Positions 42,837 to 52,421 of a stretch of 64,000 nucleotides of DNA are shown here, piece after piece. The stretch lies in NCBI GenBank assembly GCA_029259945.1, contig JAJDEF010000016.1:1-64000 (forward strand), in the 5' to 3' direction. A model generated the notes under the pieces. The model saw only the letters and a list, made by a program, of their open reading frames with translations, was not told the DNA's origin and ran no database searches. The position numbers and the translations under genes were made by a program. The stretch is from Planctomycetota bacterium. Its GTDB lineage: Bacteria; Planctomycetota; Planctomycetia; Pirellulales; Lacipirellulaceae. Position 1 is the first letter of the stretch. Every line of letters begins with the position of its first letter.

Positions 42837-43574
42837 CTAGGGAATTAGCAGTATAAGACCTGCCACCACGCCGACCTGAGCAATGGCTCCTGTGACCTTG
42901 AGAGGGAGGCGATTTCGGCGTCTTGGTACACAGCTACCGGGGCGGTAGTGCCCTAGGGTGTATTGGCAGTCATGGGGACGATCGACGGCCATCTTGTAAG
43001 GCAAGGCAGGAATCGTAAGGAAGAATCGTGTCGCTGAGATCACTGGCTGCAAGAGGTAGCTTGCCGAGTAGCCGTAGCGTTCGGCATTGATTTCTTCGAA
43101 GTAGAGAGGCCGATGACGCAGGCCAGTGGCTGCCCAATGTCGATCGGTCATTGCCCAGCCTTCTTGTATCCGACGATCAATGGTCGGTGGCTGGGTCGCT
43201 GCACATTCGCCAGCAAAGTTCTCTGGCAACGAACCACCGGGTAGAGAGATATTGCTTGCTAGCGACGACAACGGCAGACCCACATGGCATCGTGAATGGA
43301 CTTTTTCTTCGGAGGCAGCAGAGTGATCAGGTGTAGCGATGACTTCGGTATTTTCCTCAGGCGAGGAAAGATCTCTTTGGTCTGCAAAGAGATCTAATGC
43401 TAGGTGGCTGGCAAGTCGAAGTGTTGGGTTCGTTGCCCACTGAATGACCGATTCTTCGCCGTGCAGCAACGAGATAGCCGTGGCGGGCCAGAAGAAGGCG
43501 ATGGCGCAAACGGTTATTAGCCAACATCGTTTCGAATTTGCCTTGCGGCTGGGTGGGGCGGTAGTAAAGGGCAT
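42837..43574 (-). CDS. Conserved planctomycete-type hypothetical membrane protein
   Basis: About 245 residues. An N-terminal hydrophobic segment (CWLITVCAIAFFWPATAISLL) and a C-terminal one (VTGAIAQVGVVAGLILLI) frame a soluble part that holds 'LRHRPLYFEEINAERYGYS', a phrase I associate with a planctomycete-specific family of unknown role. It ends two bases after the convergent M50-HlyD gene. The start is uncertain; I use ATG 43574, with an open frame to 43622. Its position inside the export locus suggests a link, but nothing in the sequence proves it. Confidence 0.5.
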   Translation of the reverse strand: MPFTTAPPSRKANSKRCWLITVCAIAFFWPATAISLLHGEESVIQWATNPTLRLASHLALDLFADQRDLSSPEENTEVIATPDHSAASEEKVHSRCHVGLPLSSLASNISLPGGSLPENFAGECAATQPPTIDRRIQEGWAMTDRHWAATGLRHRPLYFEEINAERYGYSASYLLQPVISATRFFLTIPALPYKMAVDRPHDCQYTLGHYRPGSCVPRRRNRLPLKVTGAIAQVGVVAGLILLIP

Positions 43575-43814
43575 CGAGACTCTCGAATCGGGGGTTGCTG
43601 TCGAACAGGCCGTAGAAAGCACTGTCGACGCCGGAGAATCGGTTTCTCAAGAAGATTCGGTCTTGTCCGCACGACCCGAGCAAGCGGTATTTCCCGCAAA
43701 GTTTACCTGGTTTTCCATGCTCGAGAGCCGGATAACCCCGTGATAGCAGCGGCTAAGGTGGGTTTCCGGGGCCCTCACTTGGTGAAAACGGCAAGCCGAG
43801 AGCATGCCAAATAT

Positions 43815-43844
43815 TTGACAACCCGACGCATTTGTTTGAATAAT
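43815..43844 (+). promoter_or_regulatory. Possible promoter of the PKD surface protein
   Basis: A perfect TTGACA at 43815-43820, an 18-base spacer and AATAAT at 43839-43844. Transcription would begin close to ATG 43851, giving a near-leaderless mRNA. If the real start is GTG 43740 this promoter would lie inside the gene, so the call is tentative. Confidence 0.4.
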
Positions 43845-43850
43845 CGACAG

Positions 43851-46367
43851 ATGGGACTCTATTCAATATTCCCCCGAATTTTTTCTCCACCGAGTCGACC
43901 ACGACTCGCTGCTGCTCCGCTCTTGCCGCAGCGTTTAGAACGTCGACGCGTGCTTGATGCTTCTGCAGCGAGTTTGCTACTTGGGCCATCGGGTGCCAGC
44001 GAATTTGTGCAGGTTGGGGAAATCTTCGACCCGGCGCCAACGGAAGCCGATTCGCTTGATACCGTCGCAGCGGCGAACCTCAATACACCTCCTTCGGCGA
44101 TCAAGTTTTTGAACGTCTCGAAAGAGGTCACCGAGTCTGGTATCGCCCAATTGGCATTTCAGTTTGAAGACCCAGATATTGGAGATACGCACACGGTCGA
44201 GATTGATTGGGGCGATGGTACGATCGATACGCTTACGCTTAAGAACGATGAGCGCGAAGTTTCGGCCACGCATCGCTACCTCGACGATACACCGACCGGT
44301 CCAACAGAAGTTCCGTATGCGGTTGCAGTCAAGGTAACGGATAGCGATGGCGGAATCGCCACTGCCAAGACGCAGGTGTTGGTGAAGAACAGCGAACCCT
44401 TGATGTTTGTGTCGCCGGTCTCAGACATTGCCGAAGGGGGAGTGGCCCGACTGTCGTTCATTTTTTTCGACCCTGGTATTCTGGATACTCATGTGGTCGA
44501 AATTGATTGGGGAGACGGGACAGTCGACACGGTGATTCCCCCCGCAGGAGACCGATCTCTCATTGCCAATCACCAATACCTCGATGACACACCCACGGGG
44601 CCAACGGAGGTAGCCTACACGATAAATGTCAAACTCTCTGACGATGATGGTGGCGTGGCCACTGCCAAGACCAGTGTGCTGGTGAAGAATGTTGCTCCTT
44701 CGAATCTTCAAGTCACCCCAGTTGCCGTGATCGACGAAAATAGCTTTACGCAGCTGCAAATCACTTTTGACGATCCCGGGACACTGGATACCCATGCGGT
44801 CGAAATTGATTGGGGAGACGGGACGATTGACACGTTGACTCCTCCATCGGGGTCGCGGTTCTTGATCGTCAATCATCAGTACCTCGACGACATGCCCACG
44901 GGGCCTACGGAGATTGCTTACCCGATCGATGTTAAAGTAACCGACGACGATGGTGGTGTGGCAACCGCCAAGACCAGTGTGTTGGTGAAGAATGTTGCTC
45001 CGACTATCGACCGCCTATTTCTCTCTCAATCGGTGATCGAAGAAGGCAACTCGGTGACGGTCACCGGGACGTATAGCGATGCGAGCCGCCTCGACACGCA
45101 TACCGTCATGGTCCGATGGGGAGACGGAACGAGCGAAGTGCCCACTTTTACCAATGTGAATGGGGCGGGTTCTTTTACGGCAACCCATTTTTATGCCGAC
45201 AACGACACGCCGAATCCCGACGATGGCCCGGTGCCAGATAATCTTTACACGGTTGCCGTGACGGTCGTAGACGACGATGGCGGAGAAACCACGAAGACGA
45301 TCGATCTGACGGTTCTCAACGTTAGCCCGATTTTAGATCCAATTATTGAGGCCACCGACGTGAACTCTCGGGGGGAAACATTTTTGACGATCCGTTTCTC
45401 TGACCCGGGAGCAGATACACTCACGGTTTATGTCGATTGGGGAGACGTGCGAGATCCTAGCGACCCTTCGATGAGGGCGCTGCAGCCGTTTGTGATCGAC
45501 CTGACGGGTATCGATGGTCCGGGCACGTTCACCGTGACGTTGATGCACGTTTACAGCGGGCCCCCGAATCCGGCCAGCCCCGCAGCGGACATCGATCTTT
45601 TTGTATTTGTCGCCGACGATGACTTTGGCGATGCGGTGGTTGCCGACGGCCAGAGCGAAATCAGGATGGCGACCATCAAGAATCCAGGTATTGGCGAAGA
45701 GCCTGTGTTTATTGATACGACTCCACAAGTGCCTCGCCTAGTTTTTCCGCCTCGAGCGCAGAGTTTCTTTTTTGAAACGACCTCGACTGACGCAGGCGGT
45801 CGATCAGGAGGGGAGTTACAGGCCGCCGCTGGCGATACGAATGTCACCACCGAGCGCTACCTAGAACTCCGAGAGTTCGACGAAGACGGCAATCTTGTCG
45901 AGAGCTACCGGCTCAAACCCGAAGTGCTCCGCGATCTGCCGGGGTTATTTCGCAAGTTGCCAGATAAGCACTACGAAATTCATCTTGTTCATACCGAGAC
46001 GAATACGCGAAGGCTGGTTCTTGCCTTTGATATTCGCAAGGGCAAGGCGATTGATCTTAGTGATGACTCAGAAGGTACGCTTGATCGCCCACCTACAGAT
46101 GAGGTTATTCGCCCCTTTGAAGAAGCGGTAGAAACCTCGGATGAGACCACCGCGCTTCCCCCAGCCAACTTTGATCCGTTAACCATCGATCAGCCCAGCG
46201 ACCGGCCAACGGCAACGCAATTTACGGGATTGGCGATGGTGGGATTGGCGGCAAGCCAGTCGTTCTCGTCGTGGGCTGAGCAGGTCGATCGCACGGTTGC
46301 TCAGGCAGGACGGAAAAAATGGCAGCGACTACGGCTGCACAGGCCGAATCGTCGGAAAAATCGGTAA
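43851..46367 (+). CDS. PKD-repeat surface protein with N-terminal LERRRVLD motif
   Basis: An 838-residue protein. Residues 29-36, LERRRVLD, sit in the N-terminus like the LEPR-XLL motif of large planctomycete surface proteins and are followed by ASAASLLLG. Five PKD-like modules follow: VEIDWGDG at about 116, 216 and 317, 'VMVRWGDG' near 419 and 'VYVDWGD' near 526. The first three lie 300 and 303 bp apart. The C-terminus has a hydrophobic stretch (GLAMVGLAASQSF) and a basic tail (LHRPNRRKN), like a sorting tail. It lacks a normal signal peptide. GTG 43740 would add 37 residues. Likely an exported adhesin or wall protein, and the candidate substrate of the adjacent export genes. Confidence 0.75.
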   Translation: MGLYSIFPRIFSPPSRPRLAAAPLLPQRLERRRVLDASAASLLLGPSGASEFVQVGEIFDPAPTEADSLDTVAAANLNTPPSAIKFLNVSKEVTESGIAQLAFQFEDPDIGDTHTVEIDWGDGTIDTLTLKNDEREVSATHRYLDDTPTGPTEVPYAVAVKVTDSDGGIATAKTQVLVKNSEPLMFVSPVSDIAEGGVARLSFIFFDPGILDTHVVEIDWGDGTVDTVIPPAGDRSLIANHQYLDDTPTGPTEVAYTINVKLSDDDGGVATAKTSVLVKNVAPSNLQVTPVAVIDENSFTQLQITFDDPGTLDTHAVEIDWGDGTIDTLTPPSGSRFLIVNHQYLDDMPTGPTEIAYPIDVKVTDDDGGVATAKTSVLVKNVAPTIDRLFLSQSVIEEGNSVTVTGTYSDASRLDTHTVMVRWGDGTSEVPTFTNVNGAGSFTATHFYADNDTPNPDDGPVPDNLYTVAVTVVDDDGGETTKTIDLTVLNVSPILDPIIEATDVNSRGETFLTIRFSDPGADTLTVYVDWGDVRDPSDPSMRALQPFVIDLTGIDGPGTFTVTLMHVYSGPPNPASPAADIDLFVFVADDDFGDAVVADGQSEIRMATIKNPGIGEEPVFIDTTPQVPRLVFPPRAQSFFFETTSTDAGGRSGGELQAAAGDTNVTTERYLELREFDEDGNLVESYRLKPEVLRDLPGLFRKLPDKHYEIHLVHTETNTRRLVLAFDIRKGKAIDLSDDSEGTLDRPPTDEVIRPFEEAVETSDETTALPPANFDPLTIDQPSDRPTATQFTGLAMVGLAASQSFSSWAEQVDRTVAQAGRKKWQRLRLHRPNRRKNR
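44150..45000 (+). repeat. Three tandem PKD-coding units of about 300 bp
   Basis: GAAATTGATTGGGGAGACGG-type phrases recur at 44196, 44496 and 44799, and 'GCCAAGACCAGTGTG(C/T)TGGTGAAGAA' recurs at the unit ends. The units are close enough to suggest recent duplication. Confidence 0.8.
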
Positions 46368-46489
46368 TCGGCGCCCTCCTCATCGCCACGGCAAATTACA
46401 ATCGAGGTTAGAGCGTTTAGTGATCTGCCCTGTTGTGTGCTATCTCGGTAGACCCCCTCTCGACACCCATTCTTTTTTCGACACCTTCG

Positions 46490-49400
46490 ATGCCAAACTG
46501 TCCTGCATGTCATGCCAAGTTGGACGAGCCTTCGCTCGCGGCGCGCCGTTGCGCTTTTTGTGACGCTGCGCTCGATAGTGTTTCATCGCAGAACGCGTTG
46601 AATCAATCGGATGCGGATGAAACGATTGAACTTCAAGTGAACGAGGATGGAACGGTAGACGAATTCGCCACGGTCGACCCTGAGCAAGTGAATCGAGAGG
46701 ACAGCTTAGAGGGAACCGAGACGGTGGAGTTGGGGGGCGATAGCCTAGCGAGCATCGACATCGACGTCGTTGAGCAGGCTGATCCTGACAGCGCCACGAT
46801 TGCCTTTCATGCCGAGAAAACGATTGACTTTTCAACTTTAGAGGGAGACAAACTTTCTGAGAGCCAAGTGACGGCTCAGTGGCTAGACAATGTCGAGGGT
46901 GGTAGCGACCTCTCTCCTGATGTGACCATTAAACAAAAAGAGACGATCACTGGGACGTATGTCTCGCAATCGTCATTGGTGGTCAAATATCGCAATCTTC
47001 GTTCAACCGCCGACAAGTCTGCATCGAGTGTGTCGGCAGCCGATGCCCCCGACTACGAATTACTAAAGGTCATTGGCGAAGGTGGCATGGGGGTCGTGTA
47101 CGCCGCTCGCCAATCGGCGATCGCCCGAACAGTGGCGTTGAAAATGCTTCGAGGTTCAGGCGCCCAAACGGCAGAACAGCGCGAGAAGTTTATTTCGGAA
47201 GCCGTGATCACGGGCGAGTTAGATCATCCCAACATCGTGCCGATTTATGATTTGGGAGCGAACGACTCTGGGGCGTTGTTCTACTCGATGAAGCGGGTAC
47301 GTGGTACGCCGTGGAACGACGTGCTTGAGAAAAAGTCGCTGGCCGAAAATCTGACGATTTTGCTGGCGGCTGCCGATGCGGTTGCTTTTGCCCATGCGAA
47401 CGGTGTGCTGCATCGTGATCTCAAGCCCGAGAACATCATGCTCGGCGATTTTGGCGAGGTGCTAGTCATGGACTGGGGCTTGGCTCGGATTAGCGATGAA
47501 TTCCCTAATGCTGATTCGGTCACCCAGTCGGACGTCATGGGCGGAACGCCGGCTTACATGGCACCAGAGATGGCCACCGGCCCAATCGATCTGGTGAGCG
47601 AAGCGAGTGATATTTATTTATTGGGGGCGATTCTTTATGAAATTGTCGCAGGGCAACCGCCTCATACAGGCAAGAATGTCATGGCTTGCTTGTTCGCGGC
47701 TTCGAAGAACAAGATCGTAACGACGGAGCAGTCAGGCGAGTTGATGGACGTCGCGCTGACCGCAATGGCTACCAAGCCTGCGGATCGGTATGAGACAGTC
47801 CAAGGTTTGCAGGAAGCTATCCGGCGGTATCAATCCCATTCCGAAAGTGTTGCTCTCACCGATAACGCTACCAAAAATCTCATAGTCGCCCAAGAAGCGG
47901 ACGATTATGAGCTGTTTTCGCGAGCCGTTTATGGTTTTCAGGAAGCATTAACGCTATGGGATAGCAACGCTCGAGCGCACGAGTCTCTTTCTGATGCGCG
48001 TGTTGCTTATGCAAGGTCAGCGCTGGCGCGTAGCGACTTTGATTTGGGCCTTTCGTTGTTGAATGTTGACGACGAAAAGCATCATTTAGTCTTCGGGCAA
48101 CTAGAAAAAGGTCGTCGCGAACGAGAGCAACGCAAGCGACGTTTCAAATGGTTGAAGGGCTTGGTTGCCTTGCTGATTGCGGTTGTGGTGGGAGTGGTGT
48201 TGGTGGCCAATGCGGCCGTTCGTACTCAGCGTGATAAGGCAATCGTTCAGCGCGATCGGGCAGTCAAAGCCGAAGGCGAAGCTGTAGAACAGCGAGATCG
48301 TGCCGTGGTCGCCGAAGGCGAGGCCCAGGAAAACTTCAAAAAAGCGGAAAGAGAAAAAGAACGTGCCGAGCAACAACGGAAAATTGCGATCCAAGCAAAG
48401 CATGACGAAGAATACGAGGCCTATGTTGCCCGCATCGGGTTGGCCAGTGCGAAGATCGAAGAAAACGCCTTCGATCGTGCGAATGCCTTGTTAGAGCAGT
48501 GCCCCGCAGAATTATGCCATTGGGAGTGGGGGCGGCTTTCGCATCTCTGTCAACTGAGCCAGAAGACTTGGAGCGTAGACGGGCCCGTGGAGTCGGTCGC
48601 TTATTCGTCTGATGGTCGATATTTCTTGACTGGCGATTGGGACGGCAAGGCACGACTTTGGGATGCGAAGACAGGCGAAGTGAAGCAAATAATCTCGCAT
48701 GGGCAATACGTGCATGCGGTGGCCTTCGATCCGGCAGGAAAACGTTTTGCGACAGGCAGCAGTGATCGCACGATTCGCCTCTATGACGTTGCAAGCGGGA
48801 AGCTCCTCCAGACACTTACAGGACATGATGATGCCGTCTTGTGTGTGAGATTTTCGTCCGATGGAAACCATCTTCTCAGCGGGGGCTACGACAACACGGC
48901 ACGCATTTGGGACATTGCGGCGGGGCAGGTAACGCAAAAGTTACGGGGGCACACCTGGTGGGTTTGGGCGGCTGAGTTTTCTCCCGACGACCAACGCATC
49001 GTGACCGCTAGCCAAGATGGTAAAGCCATTGTATGGCAAATGACAACGAACACTGAAAACGATCGCACCCAGTACGAGGTGCTCACCGAATTTACAAAAC
49101 ACGATGGCCCGATCTACGATGCCAAGTTTTCGCCCGATGGCAAAAGTGTTGTAACCGCTGGTTATGATCGCCGTGTGTTGTTGTGGAACCCTGACGAAGT
49201 TGAGCCGGTCGATATCGCGCGTCGACTCGAGAATCAGGAAGACCCTCCCGCTCCCTTCCGAGAATTGTCCATTCACGAAGGGCCTGTCCGCACGGTGGCA
49301 TTTTCTTCGGATGGCAATCGAGTTGCCTCGGGTGGGCAAGATAACGTCGTGCGAATATGGCACCTGTCCTCGAACCAAGCAGGAAAGGTGTTGCGGGGGC

Positions 49401-51364
49401 ACGCCAGTCATGTACGCGATTGTGTGTTTTCGTCCGATGGCCAGCAGCTACTTTCGGCAGGCCGCGATGGGTTTGTCAAACTTTGGCAACCAAGCGAATA
49501 TGACGAGACGTTGGCGTTGGGTGCTGCGGCTGGGGTTGGCCATGCCGACGCGGTGCTGGCTGCCCGGTTTTCGCGTGATGGTCGTCAGGTGGTCACGGCG
49601 AGTCGCGACCGGACGGCGGCACTTTGGGATGTCGCTGGACTAAACAAGATTCAACAATTTTCAGAAGGGCATAGCTTTCTTGCTTCTTCGGCGCAATTTT
49701 TTGCCGACGGAACAAGGCTAGCCACGGGTGCAGGCGATGGGACAACCCGAATTTGGAATGTTGCAGCAGGCACCGAAGTTCTTGAAATTGAAGCCACCGG
49801 CAGCATGGCGGTGCTCGACGTGTCGCCGGACGGGCGTTGGATTGCCACTGGTAGCGTGGGCAACGACGCCATGGTTTGGGACACCCAAACAGGAAAACGC
49901 CTCGCGGTACTTCAAGGGCATGAGAGCGTGGTGACCGCGATCTGTTTTGCACCAAGTGGCCAGCTCCTTGCCACGGGCGACGAGCGGGGCCTTTGTCAGT
50001 TCTGGCACTACGATGCCGATGCAAATCAGTGGACCCCCGGTGCCCAACTTCGCGGGCATAGCCGGATGATCTCGGCACTAGCTTTTGTAGAAGATGGACA
50101 ACGACTTGTTTCTGCCAGTGGTGACAATACCTGCGGACAATGGGATGTGGCAACCGGTGAAGAGATTAAGAATCTTGTGCTTCGCCATCCAGGCTGGGTC
50201 GCAGCGATGGAAGTCTCGGACGATGGCCGCCAAGCATTGACGAGTTGCGATGATGGAAAACTCAGGCTCTGGTCTTTGGCCGACGCGCGTTTGTTGCAAA
50301 CGATCACGCCGCGAGAGAAAGTAGCGTTTACGTCGGTCGATCTTTCGCCGGACGGGCAATTAATCATGGCAGTTTGTGCTGCCAACGGGACGGTACAGCT
50401 TTGGAATACCGAGACAGGTCAAGAGATAGGCACCGAAAAAAACGGTGAGGAGGTATGGTTGAAGTCGGGACGACAGGGTGGTCTACTTTGGGCAGCTCGT
50501 TTTGCGCCAGATGGGAAACGTGTATTAACCGTGGGCGGCAATGATGCACGTCTGTGGGATCTCGCCACTCGCAGTCCCATGGTTCGTTTTAGCGCGCATG
50601 GTGCGGTGGCTTCTGCCGACATTTCTCCCGATGGCAAGTTACTGGTAACGGGTAGCTGGGATCGATCTGCGAAAATTTGGAATCTCGAATCGGGACTTGC
50701 CCTCCTTAAGCTGGAAGGGGTCCACCAAGGCTATGTGAATAGCGTCCAGTTTTCACCCGACGGAAAGTTGATACTTACCGCGAGCGATGATGGCACCGTA
50801 CGGCTTTGGGATGTAAAAACTGGCCTCGCCTTAGAAATAGTGTTTCAGGGGCACAGTTCCCGTGTTCGTCAAGCTTGCTTTAGCAGTGATGGTCAGCGCG
50901 TGTTGACCACGTCGAACGACAAAACGGCCAGAATTTGGGATGCGAGCACGGGCGAATTGCGGCTAACGCTCGTTGGTCACGAGTGGGCGGTGCTCTGTGG
51001 CGAGTTTTCTGCCGACGGAAAACGGGTCATCACGGGCAGCGAAGATAATCGGGCGATCATTTGGGACGCCACGACTGGCCAATCGCTCGTTCAACTGGCT
51101 GGGCATACAGATAGCATCACTTCGGTGGCGCTGACTGCGGATGGGCGTCGGGCACTTACGGGCAGCCAAGACAGCACGGCCAAGATTTGGGACACCCGCA
51201 CCGGGAAAGAAATACTCACGCTCTCGGGCCATCGCGAAGAACTTACCTCGGTCGACTTTTCTGTTGACGGCCACTTCGCACTCACCAGTAGCCGCGATGG
51301 CACGACCCTTCTTTGGCCCGCCAGTTCTTGGCCTTCCCTCGATGGGCACCTCTCCCGCGAGTAG
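46490..51364 (+). CDS. Ser/Thr protein kinase with zinc ribbon and 21 WD40 repeats
   Basis: A 1624-residue protein. A zinc ribbon (CPAC...CAFC, residues 4-25) leads to an acidic linker and a PknB-like kinase: VIGEGGMGVVYAAR, invariant lysine in VALKML, HRDLKPEN at 308-314, DWG at 328-330 in place of DFG, and 'GGTPAYMAPEMA'. A membrane helix at 554-577 and a coiled coil follow. The rest (about 690-1620) is WD40. I count 21 units by their LWD/IWD-type ends, enough for three seven-bladed propellers. It is probably an inner-membrane sensor kinase with external propellers. ATG 46490 is chosen because it starts directly at the zinc ribbon. Confidence 0.93.
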   Translation: MPNCPACHAKLDEPSLAARRCAFCDAALDSVSSQNALNQSDADETIELQVNEDGTVDEFATVDPEQVNREDSLEGTETVELGGDSLASIDIDVVEQADPDSATIAFHAEKTIDFSTLEGDKLSESQVTAQWLDNVEGGSDLSPDVTIKQKETITGTYVSQSSLVVKYRNLRSTADKSASSVSAADAPDYELLKVIGEGGMGVVYAARQSAIARTVALKMLRGSGAQTAEQREKFISEAVITGELDHPNIVPIYDLGANDSGALFYSMKRVRGTPWNDVLEKKSLAENLTILLAAADAVAFAHANGVLHRDLKPENIMLGDFGEVLVMDWGLARISDEFPNADSVTQSDVMGGTPAYMAPEMATGPIDLVSEASDIYLLGAILYEIVAGQPPHTGKNVMACLFAASKNKIVTTEQSGELMDVALTAMATKPADRYETVQGLQEAIRRYQSHSESVALTDNATKNLIVAQEADDYELFSRAVYGFQEALTLWDSNARAHESLSDARVAYARSALARSDFDLGLSLLNVDDEKHHLVFGQLEKGRREREQRKRRFKWLKGLVALLIAVVVGVVLVANAAVRTQRDKAIVQRDRAVKAEGEAVEQRDRAVVAEGEAQENFKKAEREKERAEQQRKIAIQAKHDEEYEAYVARIGLASAKIEENAFDRANALLEQCPAELCHWEWGRLSHLCQLSQKTWSVDGPVESVAYSSDGRYFLTGDWDGKARLWDAKTGEVKQIISHGQYVHAVAFDPAGKRFATGSSDRTIRLYDVASGKLLQTLTGHDDAVLCVRFSSDGNHLLSGGYDNTARIWDIAAGQVTQKLRGHTWWVWAAEFSPDDQRIVTASQDGKAIVWQMTTNTENDRTQYEVLTEFTKHDGPIYDAKFSPDGKSVVTAGYDRRVLLWNPDEVEPVDIARRLENQEDPPAPFRELSIHEGPVRTVAFSSDGNRVASGGQDNVVRIWHLSSNQAGKVLRGHASHVRDCVFSSDGQQLLSAGRDGFVKLWQPSEYDETLALGAAAGVGHADAVLAARFSRDGRQVVTASRDRTAALWDVAGLNKIQQFSEGHSFLASSAQFFADGTRLATGAGDGTTRIWNVAAGTEVLEIEATGSMAVLDVSPDGRWIATGSVGNDAMVWDTQTGKRLAVLQGHESVVTAICFAPSGQLLATGDERGLCQFWHYDADANQWTPGAQLRGHSRMISALAFVEDGQRLVSASGDNTCGQWDVATGEEIKNLVLRHPGWVAAMEVSDDGRQALTSCDDGKLRLWSLADARLLQTITPREKVAFTSVDLSPDGQLIMAVCAANGTVQLWNTETGQEIGTEKNGEEVWLKSGRQGGLLWAARFAPDGKRVLTVGGNDARLWDLATRSPMVRFSAHGAVASADISPDGKLLVTGSWDRSAKIWNLESGLALLKLEGVHQGYVNSVQFSPDGKLILTASDDGTVRLWDVKTGLALEIVFQGHSSRVRQACFSSDGQRVLTTSNDKTARIWDASTGELRLTLVGHEWAVLCGEFSADGKRVITGSEDNRAIIWDATTGQSLVQLAGHTDSITSVALTADGRRALTGSQDSTAKIWDTRTGKEILTLSGHREELTSVDFSVDGHFALTSSRDGTTLLWPASSWPSLDGHLSRE

Positions 51365-51467
51365 CTGGCTGCGAGTCCTCTAGCAGAGCTTGCAAACATT
51401 CTGCAAACCTCAAGATCGGCATAGTCGTTACCGATACTGAAACTGTTGGACGCTGCGCGCAGTTGCG

Positions 51468-52403
51468 GTGCTAGCACTCGATTTTACTTTCTCTCGCTCG
51501 AACAACGATTGGATCGACGTGGCAAACCCTTTGCGAACAGACCCTCGAGTGATGGGTGGGCCTTCTTTGGGGCGTCGGCCAATTTTGTTGGCGCGATTGC
51601 CGCAAGTTGGGCAATCGGTTGTGATTGCCGAAAGCAAGCCTGCACTAGCGATTGTCAGTGAAGAACTACCGGTCGAGTCCTCTGCCCACGAAAGACCAGC
51701 GAGCAGCTACTTTATCGATCCAGGCCATCAGCAACCGTCGGCCATGATACCACCAGTGGCTCAGCAGACAGCAGAGCACAAGATGGCCACTTCCGCGACG
51801 CGATCTCGCAAGAAGCTTAAACGGCAATCAAGCTCTGGTGGCAGACGGTCGTCAAAATTTTCTTCGAGAGCGCCTCAGCCGACGGGATTAGCAGCGATTT
51901 TTTGCCATCTTCATGCACAGATTGCGCCGTTTGCAGGTGCGATTGTTGCACTAGCCCTCGTAGCTGCGGCGGGATTGGTGTACTTGATGTTATTGTCGCC
52001 TACTCAGCCGTCTAGCAACGATTCCGGGGTTGGGAGTGACGATTGGAGTCTTACCTCGGTTGAAATTCCCTCGTTCGTCCCGCGAGCAACTCCTTCGCCA
52101 ATTCAAGAATCGCCTGGCCAAGCGACGCTGCTGCCTAAAGAGCAAGAATTTCAAACCGCACCACCAATGATTGCTTGGCAGAAGGCTCCCGAGGCTCCTT
52201 TAGAAGTACCCCCTGTGCTGAATACGCCCGTCGAGCAAGTGCCGACGGTCGCAGCCTGGGTCTATCCCCCGACGATTCATCCGACGGCTTTGGATTTTTC
52301 GCAAGTCAGCGCAGCAGGGAAGGGTGGCCTTTTAGAACCAGTCACAGTGTCTGCGGTAGCCCATTGGCCTACAGGACATGTCCCTGCGCCTAACCGGCGG
52401 TAA
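51468..52403 (+). CDS. Proline-rich single-pass membrane protein
   Basis: A 311-residue protein I cannot assign. A basic segment (RSRKKLKRQ...RRSSKFSSRAPQ) precedes one membrane helix at about 165-190 (IVALALVAAAGLVYLMLL), followed by a Pro/Thr/Val-rich region. The basic side suggests that the N-terminus is cytosolic. The start is GTG 51468 or ATG 51552; no good ribosome-binding site distinguishes them. The gene is followed by a MinD/CpsD-like and an ExeA-like ATPase gene with 18 and 57-base gaps, so the three probably act together, perhaps in polysaccharide or protein export. Confidence 0.5.
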   Translation: MLALDFTFSRSNNDWIDVANPLRTDPRVMGGPSLGRRPILLARLPQVGQSVVIAESKPALAIVSEELPVESSAHERPASSYFIDPGHQQPSAMIPPVAQQTAEHKMATSATRSRKKLKRQSSSGGRRSSKFSSRAPQPTGLAAIFCHLHAQIAPFAGAIVALALVAAAGLVYLMLLSPTQPSSNDSGVGSDDWSLTSVEIPSFVPRATPSPIQESPGQATLLPKEQEFQTAPPMIAWQKAPEAPLEVPPVLNTPVEQVPTVAAWVYPPTIHPTALDFSQVSAAGKGGLLEPVTVSAVAHWPTGHVPAPNRR

Positions 52404-52421
52404 TCAACACGGATACGCATT

